A DNA stretch of 64,000 bases from Microbacterium karelineae (GTDB taxonomy: Bacteria > Actinomycetota > Actinomycetes > Actinomycetales > Microbacteriaceae): the NCBI RefSeq assembly GCF_009745985.1, contig NZ_WFIX01000190.1, positions 124,001 through 188,000 of the forward strand. The letters run 5' to 3'. Made by a program: the position numbers and the translations under genes. The first letter of the stretch is position 1. Each line of letters starts with the position of its first letter. Below, one piece after another: positions 1-14,724 of this stretch. The notes beneath the pieces are model-generated. The model was not told the DNA's origin, made no database searches, and worked only from the letters and a program-made list of their open reading frames with translations.

Positions 1-2644
1 GTCGGAGTCGATGCTGCCGGCGACGACCGTCGAGCTCGTCGAGGGCATGGATCTGCGCCTGCTGTCGGGGCTCGGCCAGCTCGACGACCAGACCGACGGG
101 GCCTACTACGACCACAAGCACGTGCACACCGACGTGCTCGTCGTCGGGGCGGGCCCGGCAGGCCTGGCAGCGGCCCGCGAGGCCTCCCGCTCGGGGGCGC
201 GGGTGATGCTCGTCGACGAGCGGCCCGCGGCCGGCGGCGCCCTGCTGTCGGACTCCCGATCCGAGATCGACGGCCTCCCCGCGCGCGAGTGGGTCGAGCA
301 GGTCGTGAACGAACTGGACTGGGCGGAGGAGACCGCATATCTCCCGCGCACCGCGGCGATCGGCAGCTACGACGCGAACTACCTCGTCGCGGTCGAGCGC
401 AGGACCGACCACCTGCGCGAGATCGGCGACGGCGTCTCCCGCGAACGTGTCTGGCATATCCGGGCGTCGCGTGTCGTGCTGGCGACCGGCGCCCACGAGC
501 GCCAGATCGTCTTCGAGAACAACGACCGCCCCGGAATCATGCTCGCGGGCGCGGTGCGCACCTACCTGAACCAGTACGGCGTGCACATCGGAGATCGCGC
601 CGTGGTCGCCACGACCGGCGACTCGGCGTACGACCTCGTCGAGGATCTCCTCGACATCGGCGCGGAGATCGCGGCGGTCATCGACTCGCGACCGGATCCG
701 GGCCCGCGCGCCGCCGCCGTCGAATCGCGCGGCGTCGACGTGATCCGCGGCTCCGTCGTGGCCGACACGGAAGCCGGCGGCGACGGCTCGCTGAGCGCCG
801 TGACCGTCTCGGGGATCGACGAGGATGGCTCGTTCGTCGGCGAGGTGCGGACCCTCGCGGCCGACCTTCTCGCGGTATCCGGCGGATGGACGCCGGTCAT
901 CCACCTGCACTCGCAGCGTCAGCGCCAGCTGGGCTGGGACGACGAGCTCTCGGGCTTCGTCCCCGCGCACCCCGTGTCCGGCCAGCGGACCGCCGGCGCT
1001 CTGAACGGACGCCTCGACCTGCGCACGGCCCTCTCCGAGGGTGCGATGGCCGGCGCCGAGGCCGCAGGATCCACGGGCTTCCCTCGGAGCGCGGAGATCC
1101 CCGCCGCGGCCGAGGCGGACATCCGGCCGCCGCGCACGGTGTGGCTCGTGCCGTCCCTCCACGGCGACGACGCCGATGCCTACCGGCGGCACTTCGTCGA
1201 CCTGCAGCGCGACCAGACGGTCGCGGATGTGCTGCGGTCGACGGGGGCCGGCATGCGGTCGGTCGAGCACGTCAAGCGCTACACGTCGATCTCGACGGCG
1301 AACGATCAGGGCAAGACCAGCAGCCTTCCGCTGATCGGCGTCATGGCGCATGCGCTCGGCGTGAAGAACCCGCAGGGGATCGGGACCACGGCGTACCGCG
1401 CGCCGTACACCCCCGTGTCGTTCGCCGCGCTCGCGGGCCGCCGCCGTGGCCAGCTCTTCGATCCCGCGCGCGTGACGTCGGTCCACCCCTGGCACGTGCG
1501 TCATGGAGCGGAGTTCGAGGACGTCGGCCAGTGGAAGCGCCCGTGGTACTACCCTCAGGCGGGCGAGGACATGGATCAGGCGGTGCTGCGCGAGTGCGCG
1601 GCGGTGCGCGACTCGGTCGGATTCATGGACGCCACGACGCTCGGGAAGATCGAGATCCGCGGCGCCGACGCCGGCGAGTTCCTGAATCGCATCTACACGA
1701 ACGCCTTCAAGAAGCTCGCCCCGGGCAGGGCGCGCTACGGCGTGATGTGCGGTGCCGACGGGATGATCTTCGACGACGGCGTCACGCTGCGTCTCGACGA
1801 CGACCGCTACCTGATGACCACGACGACGGGCGGCGCCGCGAAGGTGCTGGACTGGCTCGAGGAATGGCTGCAGACGGAGTGGCCGGACCTCGACGTGAGC
1901 TGCACCTCCGTCACCGAGCAGTACGCCACGGTCGCTGTGGTCGGGCCGCGATCGCGCGATGTCATCGTGCGCCTCGCGCCCGACCTCGACGTGTCGAACG
2001 ACGCCTTCGAGTTCATGTCGTTCCGCGAGACGGTGCTGGCCTCTGGGATCCCGGCGCGGGTCTGCCGGATCTCGTTCTCCGGCGAGCTGGCGTTCGAGAT
2101 CAACGTCGCCACCTGGTACGGCCTGCGCGTCTGGGAGGACGTCGCGGCGGCCGGCGAGGAGTTCGGCATCACGCCCTACGGCACCGAGACCATGCACGTC
2201 CTGCGCGCCGAGAAGGGCTTCATCATCGTCGGCCAGGACACCGATGGCACGGTGACACCTCAGGACGCCGGGATGGAGTGGGTCGTCTCGACGGCGAAGG
2301 ACTTCATCGGCAAGCGGTCGTTCTCCCGGGCGGACAATGTGCGCGGCGGCCGCAAGCACCTGGTGTCCGTGCTCCCCGTCGACACCTCGCTGCGCCTTCC
2401 CGAGGGCACGCAGCTGATCGCGGCCGGCACCGACACCTCGTCGGTTCCGGTGCCGATGGAGGGCTGGGTCACGTCGTCGTACCGGTCGGCCGCGCTCGGG
2501 CGCACGTTCGGTCTGGCACTGATCAAAGACGGGCGGGATCGCATCGGCGAGACTCTCCGCGCCCCCGTCGACGGCCGACTCGTCGACGTCGTCGTCTCCC
2601 CCACCGTGCTGTTCGACCCGGAAGGAAGCCGCCGAGATGGCTGA
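1..2644 (+). CDS. soxA: sarcosine oxidase alpha subunit, 5'-truncated
   Basis: Alpha subunit of heterotetrameric sarcosine oxidase, which oxidises sarcosine to glycine and passes the methyl carbon to tetrahydrofolate. The reading frame is open to the left edge of the window, so the start lies outside. About 880 residues are visible against roughly 965 in the family, so some 80-90 N-terminal residues are missing. Visible parts: a dinucleotide-binding Rossmann motif ([10 protein letters not shown]) close to the visible N-terminus, the alpha-specific middle with [17 protein letters not shown], and a C-terminal GcvT-like folate-binding half. The stop overlaps the start of soxG by 8 bases. The beta and delta subunits (soxB, soxD) normally precede it and are presumably just outside. 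Family assignment is firm. Confidence 0.95.
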   Translation, partial: SESMLPATTVELVEGMDLRLLSGLGQLDDQTDGAYYDHKHVHTDVLVVGAGPAGLAAAREASRSGARVMLVDERPAAGGALLSDSRSEIDGLPAREWVEQVVNELDWAEETAYLPRTAAIGSYDANYLVAVERRTDHLREIGDGVSRERVWHIRASRVVLATGAHERQIVFENNDRPGIMLAGAVRTYLNQYGVHIGDRAVVATTGDSAYDLVEDLLDIGAEIAAVIDSRPDPGPRAAAVESRGVDVIRGSVVADTEAGGDGSLSAVTVSGIDEDGSFVGEVRTLAADLLAVSGGWTPVIHLHSQRQRQLGWDDELSGFVPAHPVSGQRTAGALNGRLDLRTALSEGAMAGAEAAGSTGFPRSAEIPAAAEADIRPPRTVWLVPSLHGDDADAYRRHFVDLQRDQTVADVLRSTGAGMRSVEHVKRYTSISTANDQGKTSSLPLIGVMAHALGVKNPQGIGTTAYRAPYTPVSFAALAGRRRGQLFDPARVTSVHPWHVRHGAEFEDVGQWKRPWYYPQAGEDMDQAVLRECAAVRDSVGFMDATTLGKIEIRGADAGEFLNRIYTNAFKKLAPGRARYGVMCGADGMIFDDGVTLRLDDDRYLMTTTTGGAAKVLDWLEEWLQTEWPDLDVSCTSVTEQYATVAVVGPRSRDVIVRLAPDLDVSNDAFEFMSFRETVLASGIPARVCRISFSGELAFEINVATWYGLRVWEDVAAAGEEFGITPYGTETMHVLRAEKGFIIVGQDTDGTVTPQDAGMEWVVSTAKDFIGKRSFSRADNVRGGRKHLVSVLPVDTSLRLPEGTQLIAAGTDTSSVPVPMEGWVTSSYRSAALGRTFGLALIKDGRDRIGETLRAPVDGRLVDVVVSPTVLFDPEGSRRDG

Positions 2645-3251
2645 TTCACTCACCGCGGGGCCGCGCGAGCTGCGCCGCTCCCCGCTCGATCACCTCGCCG
2701 CCGAGCTGGATGCGGCATCCGCGCCCGGAATCCGCCTGCGGGAGATCCCGTTCACGACGCAGATCGGCGTCAGGGCCGAGCCGGGTTCGTCCGCGCATGG
2801 CGCGCTCTCCGACGCGACGGGGGTCGGCCTCCCTGCCGGCGTCGGCGACGTCGCCGGGGATGCGAGCGGCACCGCCGCGCTCTGGCTCGCGCCCGATGAG
2901 TTCCTCGTCATCGCCGAGCCCGACAGCCGCGACCTGGTCGCCGCCCTGTGGGACGCGCTCGGCGATGCGCCGGGGCAGGTGACAGACCTGTCGGCCAATC
3001 GCACGATCCTCGAGGTCGCCGGTCCGTGCGCACGCGACGCCCTCGACAAGGGCGTCCCCGCCGACCTGCACCCCCGCGCGTTCGCCCCGAACATGGCGAT
3101 CACGACCACGCTCAGCACGGTTCCCGTGCTGGTGTGGCGCACCGCGGTCGACACCTACCTGGTGCTTCCGCGCGCGTCCTTCGCCGAACACGTCGCTCAG
3201 TGGCTGATGGACGCGGCACGCGAGTACCACACACAGGAGACGGCATCATGA
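2637..3251 (+). CDS. soxG: sarcosine oxidase gamma subunit
   Basis: Gamma subunit of heterotetrameric sarcosine oxidase, 204 residues, the usual length. It is a small GcvT/YgfZ-like protein with no catalytic motif of its own. The pieces [11 protein letters not shown] and [13 protein letters not shown] are typical of the family. The start overlaps the soxA stop by 8 bases and the stop shares an ATGA with purU, so soxA-soxG-purU should be translationally coupled. The order soxBDAG-purU is common in betaine-degrading actinobacteria and pseudomonads. Confidence 0.93.
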   Translation: MADSLTAGPRELRRSPLDHLAAELDAASAPGIRLREIPFTTQIGVRAEPGSSAHGALSDATGVGLPAGVGDVAGDASGTAALWLAPDEFLVIAEPDSRDLVAALWDALGDAPGQVTDLSANRTILEVAGPCARDALDKGVPADLHPRAFAPNMAITTTLSTVPVLVWRTAVDTYLVLPRASFAEHVAQWLMDAAREYHTQETAS

Positions 3252-4114
3252 CGACGGGCACCGGAGAGATCATCCTCACGCTCGACTGCCCCGAGGATCT
3301 CGGGATCGTGCACGCCGTCAGCGGCGTGCTGCTCGACCACGAGTACAACATCATCGAGCAGTCCCAGTACGACGACCGTGTCGCCGAACGCTTCTTCCTG
3401 CGCATCCAGGCCGACCCGGCCCGAGGCAGCGCCCCCGACCTGGACGCGCTGCGCGAGCAGTTCGGCGCCGTCGCGGAGCGCTTCGGGATGCGATGGCGGA
3501 TCCAGCCGCGCGACGAGCGTCCGCGCGTGCTCGTCATGGTGTCGAAGTTCGAGCACTGCCTGAACGATCTGCTGTTCCGCACGAAGTCCGGCGATCTGCC
3601 GATCGACATCGTCGCGATCGTGTCGAACCACCTCGATCATGAGCGGCTGGCGGAGTGGCACGACATCCCCTTCTTCCACATCCCCCTCACGGCGGCGACG
3701 AAGGAGCAGGCCGAGGCCGAGCTGCAGGACCTCATCGACCGCCTGTCCGTCGACCTCGTCGTGCTCGCGCGCTATATGCAGGTGCTCAGCGACGCGCTCG
3801 CCTCGCGGATGGCAGGTCGTGTGATCAACATCCACCACTCGTTCCTGCCCAGCTTCAAGGGGGCGAAGCCCTATCACCAGGCGCACGCCCGCGGCGTGAA
3901 GACCGTCGGGGCAACCGCCCACTACGTCGACAGCGAGCTCGACGAGGGCCCGATCATCGCCCAGCGCGTGGTCGAGGTCGATCACACCTATGGACCGGAC
4001 GACCTCGTCGCGGCGGGGCGCGACAACGAGAGCAGAGCCCTCTCGGAGGCGGTCCGCTGGCACGCGGAGGGCCGCGTGTTCCTCCACGGCAGCAAGACCG
4101 TGGTGCTGCGCTAG
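3248..4114 (+). CDS. purU: formyltetrahydrofolate deformylase (copy 1)
   Basis: Hydrolyses 10-formyl-THF to formate and THF, freeing the folate loaded by sarcosine oxidase. The protein has 288 residues. An N-terminal ACT domain (about residues 5-85, beginning ILTLDCPEDLGIVHAVSG) is followed by a formyltransferase-type catalytic domain with INIHHSFLPSFKGAKPYHQA and ELDEGPII, which carry the Asn-His-Asp active-site residues. The ATG at 3248 overlaps the soxG stop (ATGA); an open frame extends further upstream but inside soxG. A second, clearly different purU lies at 58,743, so the genome keeps one copy per demethylation route. Confidence 0.95.
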   Translation: MTTGTGEIILTLDCPEDLGIVHAVSGVLLDHEYNIIEQSQYDDRVAERFFLRIQADPARGSAPDLDALREQFGAVAERFGMRWRIQPRDERPRVLVMVSKFEHCLNDLLFRTKSGDLPIDIVAIVSNHLDHERLAEWHDIPFFHIPLTAATKEQAEAELQDLIDRLSVDLVVLARYMQVLSDALASRMAGRVINIHHSFLPSFKGAKPYHQAHARGVKTVGATAHYVDSELDEGPIIAQRVVEVDHTYGPDDLVAAGRDNESRALSEAVRWHAEGRVFLHGSKTVVLR

Positions 4115-4130
4115 CGCGCGGGCACCTGAC

Positions 4131-4144
4131 TAGACTGACCGGAC
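4131..4144 (+). promoter_or_regulatory. possible leaderless -10 element for the GntR gene
   Basis: TAGACT at 4131-4136 fits the actinobacterial TANNNT -10 pattern and ends eight bases before the ATG at 4145. No Shine-Dalgarno sequence lies between. This suggests a leaderless transcript for the regulator. No -35 was recognised. Confidence 0.4.
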
Positions 4145-4816
4145 ATGCCACCCTCGTCGACACCGCGCCCGAGCCTCGCGGATCAGGCTTACGGCATCCT
4201 GCTCGACCGCCTCGTGATGCTGGACATCGCGCCGGGCGATCCGATCAACGAGACGTCCCTCACCGCCGAGCTGGGCGTGGGGCGCACGCCCGTCCGCGAG
4301 GCCCTGAAGCGCCTCGAGTCCGAGCACCTCGTCCAGTCGTTCCCACGGCGCGGCACGTTCGCCGCACGGGCGGAGATCAGCGACCTGCGAAGCATCACGG
4401 AGATGCGCCTGATCCTCGAGCCGGCAGGCACCAGGAAGGCGGCGGATGACGCCGACGACGCGCAGCGCGAGCAGCTGCGCGCCCTGGCGTCGGACATCGC
4501 CGCCCTGAGGACGTCCGATCCCTCCCTGCGGACGCTGCTCGAGTTCGACCTGGCGACCCATCGGGCCATCTATCGGCTGGTCGAGAACGCGTATATGCGC
4601 GAGGTCCTGTTCCGGCTGGACAACCAGGCGACGAGGCTCTGGTGGTCGGTGATCGAGGAGGTCCCCTCGGTCGCGGACCACATCGCGGGGCACCACGCCC
4701 TCCTGACTGCGGTGGCGGACGGAGATCCGGGCACGGCGGCGGAGCTCGCGCAGGCGCACGTGGCGGAGTTCCACGCACAGCTGCAGGCCGCGCTCCTCAG
4801 GTCCGCCGCGCTCTGA
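4145..4816 (+). CDS. GntR-family regulator, FadR/FCD type
   Basis: Transcriptional regulator of 223 residues. The N-terminal winged helix (about residues 10-75) shows the GntR signature GVGRTPVREALKRLESEHLV. The C-terminal part is an all-helical FCD ligand domain (about 90-215) with EFDLATHRAIYRL, where Asp and His usually help bind a metal and a carboxylate ligand. It lies 30 bases after purU and points toward the betaine genes, so a role in controlling sarcosine/betaine catabolism is likely but inferred. The effector cannot be read from the sequence. Confidence 0.88.
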   Translation: MPPSSTPRPSLADQAYGILLDRLVMLDIAPGDPINETSLTAELGVGRTPVREALKRLESEHLVQSFPRRGTFAARAEISDLRSITEMRLILEPAGTRKAADDADDAQREQLRALASDIAALRTSDPSLRTLLEFDLATHRAIYRLVENAYMREVLFRLDNQATRLWWSVIEEVPSVADHIAGHHALLTAVADGDPGTAAELAQAHVAEFHAQLQAALLRSAAL

Positions 4817-4843
4817 CTGCGGCCGCCGGGACCGTCCCGCCGA

Positions 4844-5806
4844 TCAGCGCGCCTCCGCGCGGACCTCGTCTTCGAGCCGCGTCGCGAGGATGCCCTGCGA
4901 GATCTCACGCAGGATCCGGATCGATTCGTCCTGGAGCGGCGACGAAAGACTCCCGGCCCTGACCGCGGCGATGACCTTCCTGCTCAGCCGCTCCGCACCG
5001 GTCAGCCGCACACGGCTCACATTCGCAACGCCTTCGAGACTGGCGAGGCGCGGAAGCAGGCCGACGCCGACTCCCGCCCCCACGAGCGAGATCGCCGTCT
5101 CCCACTCGATCGCCTCGTGCGAGATCCGCGGAGAGAGGCCCGCGGTCGTGAAGGCCGCCGTGAACAGCGCGTGGTACGGCGAACCGGGCTGATCCGTGAT
5201 CCAGCGCTCACCCACCAGCTCCTCCAGCTCGACCGAGTCGCGTCCGGCGACCGCATGATCGGAGGGAACCATGACATCGAGCGGATCGTCGAGCAGCGTC
5301 ATCTTCTCGAATCGCGGATCCTCTTCGAGATGCACCTGTCCCTGCATCGATACGACGACGGCGACATCGATGTGCTCGGCGACGAGGAGGTCGAAGCACC
5401 GCGCAGGGCTCGCCTCCCACACGCGCACCTCCAGCTCAGGTCGCGTTCGGAGCAGCCGACTCGCCAGCGGCGCCAGCAGCTGGGACGCGGCCGTCGAGAA
5501 ACCTCCGATCCCGAAGTGCGTCGGCACGTGGCCACCCGCCGTCAGCGCCGCCGACCTCACCTCCTCCCATGTCGTGATGAGCACATCAGAGCGGCGGACG
5601 AGATCCCGCCCGGTCGCGGTCAGGCGGAGGCCCCGTCCGTCCTTCGCAAGGAGCGTCATTCCGAGCGCCCGCTGGAGCTCCCGCAGCTGCGCGGACACGG
5701 CTGATGCCGAGTAGCCCATGAGCTGCGCGGTGGCGGCGACGGTGCCGCACTGCGCGAACGTGCGGAGGGTGATGAGACGCGCGTCGATCATGCACTGATT
5801 CTGCAT
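4844..5806 (-). CDS. LysR-family regulator
   Basis: LysR-type regulator of 320 residues. An N-terminal HTH (LITLRTFAQCGTVAATAQLM, then SASAVSAQLRELQRALG) is followed by a periplasmic-binding-protein-like effector domain. The start at 5806 is preferred because GAAGGA lies five bases upstream; the internal ATG at 5791 has no such site. It is divergent from the Rieske oxygenase gene with about 80 bases between them, the classic arrangement for a LysR activator, so it probably controls betaine demethylation (inferred). Confidence 0.88.
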   Translation of the reverse strand: MQNQCMIDARLITLRTFAQCGTVAATAQLMGYSASAVSAQLRELQRALGMTLLAKDGRGLRLTATGRDLVRRSDVLITTWEEVRSAALTAGGHVPTHFGIGGFSTAASQLLAPLASRLLRTRPELEVRVWEASPARCFDLLVAEHIDVAVVVSMQGQVHLEEDPRFEKMTLLDDPLDVMVPSDHAVAGRDSVELEELVGERWITDQPGSPYHALFTAAFTTAGLSPRISHEAIEWETAISLVGAGVGVGLLPRLASLEGVANVSRVRLTGAERLSRKVIAAVRAGSLSSPLQDESIRILREISQGILATRLEDEVRAEAR

Positions 5807-5884
5807 GGTCCTTCACAAAAACTCACGCTTTTCTTGCATTGACTGGTCTCGTTAGTCTTCCTCCAGGACCGGATTCCGCATCGA

Positions 5885-7188
5885 ATGGAGCAGACATTGA
5901 GTGCGATCAACGTGGCCCCCACGCGAGGTGGAGCCGCCGGCCTCACGAGCGAGAGGCTCGACGAGATCCAGGCGCTCCTGGACGAGCGACGCGCGGGATT
6001 CTCCCTCGAGTCCCCCTTCTACACGGACGACGACCTGTTCGCTCTCGACATGCGCGCGATCTTCGGGCGGCACTGGATCTTCGCCGGCAGCATCGCGGAG
6101 GTTCCCGAGCCCGGCGACTACATCACGATCGACCTCGGCCCCTACTCGCTCATCGTTCTCCACGACGATGACGACGGCGTCACGGTCCTGCACAACGTCT
6201 GCCGGCATCGCGGCGCGCGCGTGCTCACCGAGGAATCCGGCAGCACCGGCAATCTGGTGTGCGGCTACCACTCGTGGACGTACTCCCCGTCGGGCGAGCT
6301 GCTGCACGCGTCGGCACCCGGCGAGATCGACTTCGACAAGAACTGCTACTCGCTCAAGACCGCGCACGGACGCGTGGAGGCGGGCCTGATCTTCATCTGC
6401 CTCGCCGACGAACCGCCGAGCGACTTCGACGACACCGCGGAGATCTTCCGCCCGTACATCGCCCCGCATGAGCTGGCGGGGACGAAGGTCGCCTACCAGC
6501 AGAACATCGTCGAAGAGGGCAACTGGAAGCTCGTGATGGAGAACAATCGCGAGTGCTATCACTGCGACGGCCACCCCGAGCTGGCCTGCTCGCTGTTCCC
6601 GACGTGGGGCCTGACCGACGGCCTGATCCCGCCGCACCTCGAAGAGGTCTGGGAGCGGAACAAGACCGCGCAGACGGCCCTCGAGCAGCGCTGCCGGCGC
6701 TATGGCCTGCCGTACGAGGTCGTGGAGCAGCTCGACACCCGCGTCGCCGGGATCCGGATCTCCCGCGAGGCGCTCGACGGCGACGGCGAATCGTTCTCGG
6801 CCGACGGCCACCGCCTGTCGAAGAAGCTCCTCGGCGATCTGCGCGACTTCCGCCTCGGACGCTGCTCGATGCACCTGCAGCCGAACAGCTGGTTCCATCT
6901 CCAGAGCGATCATGTCATCACGTTCGCGGCCTTCCCGATCAGCGCCCACCAGACGCTCGTCCGCACCACCTGGCTCGTCGCGGACGATGCGCAGGAGGGC
7001 GTCGACTACGACCTCGAGACGCTCACCCACACCTGGAAGCAGACGAACCTGCAGGACAAGGCCTTCGTCGAGCTCTGCCAGCAGGGCGCCGCCAGCCCGT
7101 TCTACGAGCAGGGCCCGTACATGAAGAGCGAGTACCAGGTCGAGGCCTTCATCAACTGGTACATCCAGCGCATGCGGGAGCACGTGGC

Positions 7189-7192
<4 letters not shown>
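5885..7192 (+). CDS. gbcA: Rieske oxygenase, glycine betaine monooxygenase oxygenase component
   Basis: Rieske non-heme iron oxygenase of 435 residues, matching GbcA-type enzymes that demethylate glycine betaine to dimethylglycine plus formaldehyde. The [2Fe-2S] ligands are visible: C106-R-H108 in NVCRHRGAR and C126-G-Y-H129 in CGYHSWTY. The mononuclear iron site is at NRECYHCDGHPE with H226 and H230. The stop shares GTGA with the reductase gene, so the two are coupled. Placement upstream of dimethylglycine oxidase and near sarcosine oxidase supports betaine as substrate rather than choline or carnitine. I did not see evidence for another substrate. Confidence 0.88.
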
Positions 7193-11129
<3,937 letters not shown>

Positions 11130-11154
11130 GCTGAAAGCGAACGGACGCCGCACT

Positions 11155-11190
11155 CGCGGGCGGGAACGCCACCTCGGCGCCCCGCCCGCG
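11155..11190 (+). terminator. hairpin terminator after the betaine operon
   Basis: A perfect 10-base stem (11155-11164 with 11181-11190, arm CGCGGGCGGG) with a 16-base loop that can itself pair, followed by TTCTC. It lies 25 bases after the dmgO stop and is the natural end of the gbcA-gbcB-dmgO transcript. Confidence 0.6.
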
Positions 11191-11319
11191 TTCTCATGCC
11201 CACACCGCTCCGCGCCGTGCCAATCCGAATGCTGTCCCGCTTCGAAGTACTGATCACACCGACTGGTTCAGGCGCGCGCACGGCCGACCAGAGATCACGA
11301 CAGAAGGCGGCTGACGGCC

Positions 11320-12894
11320 ATGATGAGAAGAGGCAGTGGGATCTGGAGCGCTGTGAGCGGCATCGTCGCGGCCGTGGCGTTCCTCGCCGTCGCCGAGGCG
11401 CTCGTCCCGCTCACCTCGCCCGGCGGTGGGCCGATCGTCGCCGTCGGCGGCTTCGTGATCGACGTCGTCCCGAGCCCCCTCAAAGAGTTCGCGATCTCGA
11501 CCTTCGGCGAGAACGACAAGCCGGCGCTGCTCATCGGCCTGGGCATCGCGGTGCTCGTCTCGGCGGCGATCGCCGGCATCCTGCAGTACGTGCGACGCCC
11601 GCTCGGGGTCGTGCTGCTCGCGTTCGCGGGCATGCTGTCGCTGCTGGCTACGGTGACGCGCGCCGGGGCCGGCGGGCTCAGCTGGATCCCGTCCGCCGCC
11701 GGAACGCTCGCCGGGAGCCTCGTGCTGATCCTCCTCATCGCGCGCCTGCGCGCCTGGGTCGCGGCCAGCGCGGAGAATGTCCCGCGGATTCCGGGGAATC
11801 CCGCCGCTCCCCAGCCCGCCGCCGCGGTCTCACGCCGGGCGTTCCTCCGCATGACCGCGATCATCGGGGCAACGGCCGTGCTCGCCGGCGTCGGAGCCCG
11901 CCTCCTCGGCGCCGCGACCTCCTCGATCTCCGCGATCCGGGACGAGCTGAACCTCCCGGCCCCGCGCACCACCGTCACGGTGCCGGACGGAGCGGAGCTC
12001 GACGTCGACGGGCTCACGCCTCTCATCACGCCGAACGCCGACTTCTATCGCGTCGACACCGCGCTCGTCATTCCGACGATCGACCCGGCGAGCTGGCGCC
12101 TCGTCATCGACGGAATGGTCGATCGCCCCCTCGAGTTCAGCCTCGACGATCTCCTGGCGCGGGGCGTCGACGAATACGCCATCACCCTCACCTGCGTGTC
12201 GAATGACGTCGGCGGCGACCTCGTCGGCAATGCGATCTGGACCGGGATCCCGGTCCGCGACCTTCTCGCCGAAGCAGGCCCCCGCCGCGGCGCCGATATG
12301 GTGCTCTCGCGCAGCGTCGACGGATACAGCGCCTCGACGCCGCTGGCCTCGCTCACCGACGATGGTCTCGACGCGATCCTCGCCGTCGGGATGAACGGAG
12401 AACCCCTGCCAGCCGAACACGGCTTCCCCGTGCGGATGGTCGTCCCCGGTCTCTACGGGTATGTCTCCGCGACGAAGTGGCTCACGCGACTCACCGTGAC
12501 GACCTTCGCAGACGACGAGGCGTACTGGACGCCCCGCGGATACAGCGCGAAGGCCCCGATCAAGATGTCCTCCCGCATCGACACCCCGCGGATCGGCTCT
12601 CCGGTCGAGGCCGGCACTGTGCCGATCGCCGGCATGGCCTGGGCTCAGACGGTCGGCATCGCCCAGGTCGAGGTGAGCATCGACGACGGCGCGTGGCAGC
12701 AGGCCACGCTCTCACATCCGCTGAGCGACGACACATGGGTGCAATGGGTGCTCGCGTGGGACGCGACCCCCGGCACGCACTACATCACGGTGCGCGCGGT
12801 CGACGCCGACGGCGAACGGCAGATCGAGGAGCGGGCGCCGATCTATCCAGATGGATCGACCGGCTGGCAGCGGATCCTCATCACCGTCACCTGA
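11320..12894 (+). CDS. membrane-anchored molybdopterin oxidoreductase, sulfite oxidase-like
   Basis: Molybdenum enzyme of the sulfite oxidase/YedY superfamily, 524 residues. Four hydrophobic segments (about residues 9-29, 69-90, 93-113, 123-143) precede an internal twin-arginine motif SRRAFLRM (172-179) and a fifth hydrophobic stretch. The catalytic domain should therefore lie outside the membrane. Cys about 292 in [13 protein letters not shown] is the expected Mo ligand. A C-terminal Ig-like dimerisation domain starts near [15 protein letters not shown]. The substrate cannot be told; the family also contains protein-methionine-sulfoxide reductases. Its 3' end overlaps the convergent hemB by 8 bases. 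A mobA-like gene lies 10 kb away. Confidence 0.88.
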   Translation: MMRRGSGIWSAVSGIVAAVAFLAVAEALVPLTSPGGGPIVAVGGFVIDVVPSPLKEFAISTFGENDKPALLIGLGIAVLVSAAIAGILQYVRRPLGVVLLAFAGMLSLLATVTRAGAGGLSWIPSAAGTLAGSLVLILLIARLRAWVAASAENVPRIPGNPAAPQPAAAVSRRAFLRMTAIIGATAVLAGVGARLLGAATSSISAIRDELNLPAPRTTVTVPDGAELDVDGLTPLITPNADFYRVDTALVIPTIDPASWRLVIDGMVDRPLEFSLDDLLARGVDEYAITLTCVSNDVGGDLVGNAIWTGIPVRDLLAEAGPRRGADMVLSRSVDGYSASTPLASLTDDGLDAILAVGMNGEPLPAEHGFPVRMVVPGLYGYVSATKWLTRLTVTTFADDEAYWTPRGYSAKAPIKMSSRIDTPRIGSPVEAGTVPIAGMAWAQTVGIAQVEVSIDDGAWQQATLSHPLSDDTWVQWVLAWDATPGTHYITVRAVDADGERQIEERAPIYPDGSTGWQRILITVT

Positions 12895-13873
12895 GTGCGT
12901 CGCGGATCCATCCGGCCGCCTCGGTGGCCCAATAGGTGAGGATCGCGTCGGCGCCCGCGCGACGGAACGCCATGAGGGAGTCGAGGATCGTCGCCTGGCG
13001 GTCGAGCCAGCCCTTCTCCGCGGCCGCCTCGACCATCGAGTACTCGCCTGAGACCTGGTACGCCCATACGGGCACGTCGACGTTCGCCCGCACATCGGCG
13101 AGCACGTCGAGATACGGGAGACCGGGCTTGACCATGACGATGTCGGCGCCCTCTTCGACGTCGAGCTGCGCCTCGCGCACGCCCTCGCGCGCGTTCGGCG
13201 GATCCATCTGGTACGTGCGCCTGTCACCCGTCAGCTGCGAGTCGACGGCCTCGCGGAACGGCCCGTAGAAGGCGCCCGCGTACTTCGCCGAGTACGCCAG
13301 GATGATCGTGTCGATGAAGCCCTCGGCGTCGAGCGCCTCGCGCACGGGCGCCACCTGGCCGTCCATCATGCCGCTGAGCCCGAGCAGCTGCGAGCCGGCG
13401 CGCGCCTGCGCGACGCCCATCGCCGCGTAGCGCTCGAGGGTCGCGTCGTTGTCGACGGATCCATCCGCCGCGAGCACGCCGCAGTGGCCGTGGTCCGTGA
13501 ACTCGTCGAGGCACAGGTCCGTCTGCACGACGAGCGCGACGCCGACCTCCTCGCGGACGGCCGTCGTCGCGACGTTGAGGATCCCCTCGGGGTCGTCGGC
13601 GCCCGATCCCACGGCATCGCGCACGGCGGGCACGCCGAACAGCATCACGCCGCCGATGCCCGCCTCCGCCGCCTCGACGGCGGCGCGACGCAGCGAGTCG
13701 AGCGTGTGCTGGCTCTGGCCCGGCATCGACGAGATCGGCTGGGGCTCGGTGATCCCCTCGCGCACGAACATCGGCAGCACGAGCTGCGACGGCACGAGGT
13801 GCGTCTCGGCCATGAGCCGGCGCACGGGCGCCGACTGGCGCAGGCGGCGCGGGCGGTGAGCGGGATAGCTCAT
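12887..13873 (-). CDS. hemB: porphobilinogen synthase (delta-aminolevulinate dehydratase)
   Basis: Condenses two aminolevulinates to porphobilinogen. It has 328 residues from the ATG at 13873, which overlaps the hemD stop by four bases. Schiff-base lysines are in [14 protein letters not shown] and [10 protein letters not shown]. The metal-switch loop reads [14 protein letters not shown]: first and third cysteines of the zinc-type motif are present but the middle one is Asp, a hybrid of zinc-type and magnesium-type enzymes. Last gene of the minus-strand heme run. hemL, often next to hemB, is not seen. Confidence 0.96.
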   Translation of the reverse strand: MSYPAHRPRRLRQSAPVRRLMAETHLVPSQLVLPMFVREGITEPQPISSMPGQSQHTLDSLRRAAVEAAEAGIGGVMLFGVPAVRDAVGSGADDPEGILNVATTAVREEVGVALVVQTDLCLDEFTDHGHCGVLAADGSVDNDATLERYAAMGVAQARAGSQLLGLSGMMDGQVAPVREALDAEGFIDTIILAYSAKYAGAFYGPFREAVDSQLTGDRRTYQMDPPNAREGVREAQLDVEEGADIVMVKPGLPYLDVLADVRANVDVPVWAYQVSGEYSMVEAAAEKGWLDRQATILDSLMAFRRAGADAILTYWATEAAGWIRDALR

Positions 13874-14724
13874 GCGCGGGGGTGCTTCTCGTCGCTGGAC
13901 GTCGAGACCTCGAACGGGCCCGTCTCGGGCACGGCGAGCGCCTCGGGCGTCGGCGGAGGCACCGGGATCCCGGCGAGGGCGTCGATGAGCGACGCGACCG
14001 TGCGCTCGGGGGCGACCACCTGGATCGGCAGATCGACCTCGTTCGCGTCCTGCGCCGTGCGGGGGCCGATCGCCGCGATCACCGTCTGGTCCGGGATCTT
14101 CGGGAACTGCTCGCGCACCTGCGTGGCGACGGATCCGCTCGTCACGAGGATCGCGTTGATGCGACCGTTGCGCACATCGCGGGCGGCGCGCTCCGTCGCG
14201 GGGACTCCGACGGTGCGATAGGCGACGACGGCCTGCACATCGTGCCCGGCCTCGGTCAGCCGCACCGACAGCACGGGCTTCGCGATCTCGCTGCGCAGCG
14301 CGAGGATGCGCGTCGGCTCCGGCTCGCGGGCGACGATCTCCGCCGCGACGCCCTCGGCCGAGTTCTCGTTCTCGGGCACGAGCGTCACGGGATACCCGAC
14401 GGCCTTCAGCGCGGCGGCCGTCGTCTCGCCGACGGCCGCGATCTTCGTGCCGGAGGGGATCCGCGCGCCGTAGGCGTGCAGCACGTCGACGGTCGTCGCG
14501 CTCGTCACGGTGAGCCACGAGAACGCGCCGTCGGCGAGGTCGGCGATCGCGTTCTCGAGGGCCGCCGTGTCCTCGGTCGGGGCGAAGTTGATGAGCGGCG
14601 ACACGACGGGGACCGCCCCCTGCGACCGGAGCCGCGCCGCGACGTCGTCCCCCCAGGGCCCGCCGCGCGGCACGAGCACGCGCCAGCCGGTCAGTGGCTT
14701 GTCTGTCTTCGGGTTCCTGGTCAT
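13870..14724 (-). CDS. hemD: uroporphyrinogen-III synthase
   Basis: Cyclises hydroxymethylbilane with inversion of ring D. It has 284 residues, starting [20 protein letters not shown]. As usual for HemD the sequence is weakly conserved; the recognisable parts are the N-terminal [17 protein letters not shown] and the block [17 protein letters not shown]. The call rests as much on position: four-base overlaps with both hemC upstream and hemB downstream. No methyltransferase (cobA) fusion is present. Confidence 0.9.
   Translation of the reverse strand: MTRNPKTDKPLTGWRVLVPRGGPWGDDVAARLRSQGAVPVVSPLINFAPTEDTAALENAIADLADGAFSWLTVTSATTVDVLHAYGARIPSGTKIAAVGETTAAALKAVGYPVTLVPENENSAEGVAAEIVAREPEPTRILALRSEIAKPVLSVRLTEAGHDVQAVVAYRTVGVPATERAARDVRNGRINAILVTSGSVATQVREQFPKIPDQTVIAAIGPRTAQDANEVDLPIQVVAPERTVASLIDALAGIPVPPPTPEALAVPETGPFEVSTSSDEKHPRA

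Noticed and set aside
289-2982. Very long open frames overlapping soxA and other genes in alternative frames
   Set aside because: They are arginine/proline-rich readings typical of high-GC shadows, without family features. The real genes in these places have clear motifs and coupled starts.
5807-5884. Glycine riboswitch or betaine-responsive RNA before gbcA
   Set aside because: Only 78 bases separate the divergent genes and no conserved RNA core was recognised; a LysR-type promoter is the simpler reading.
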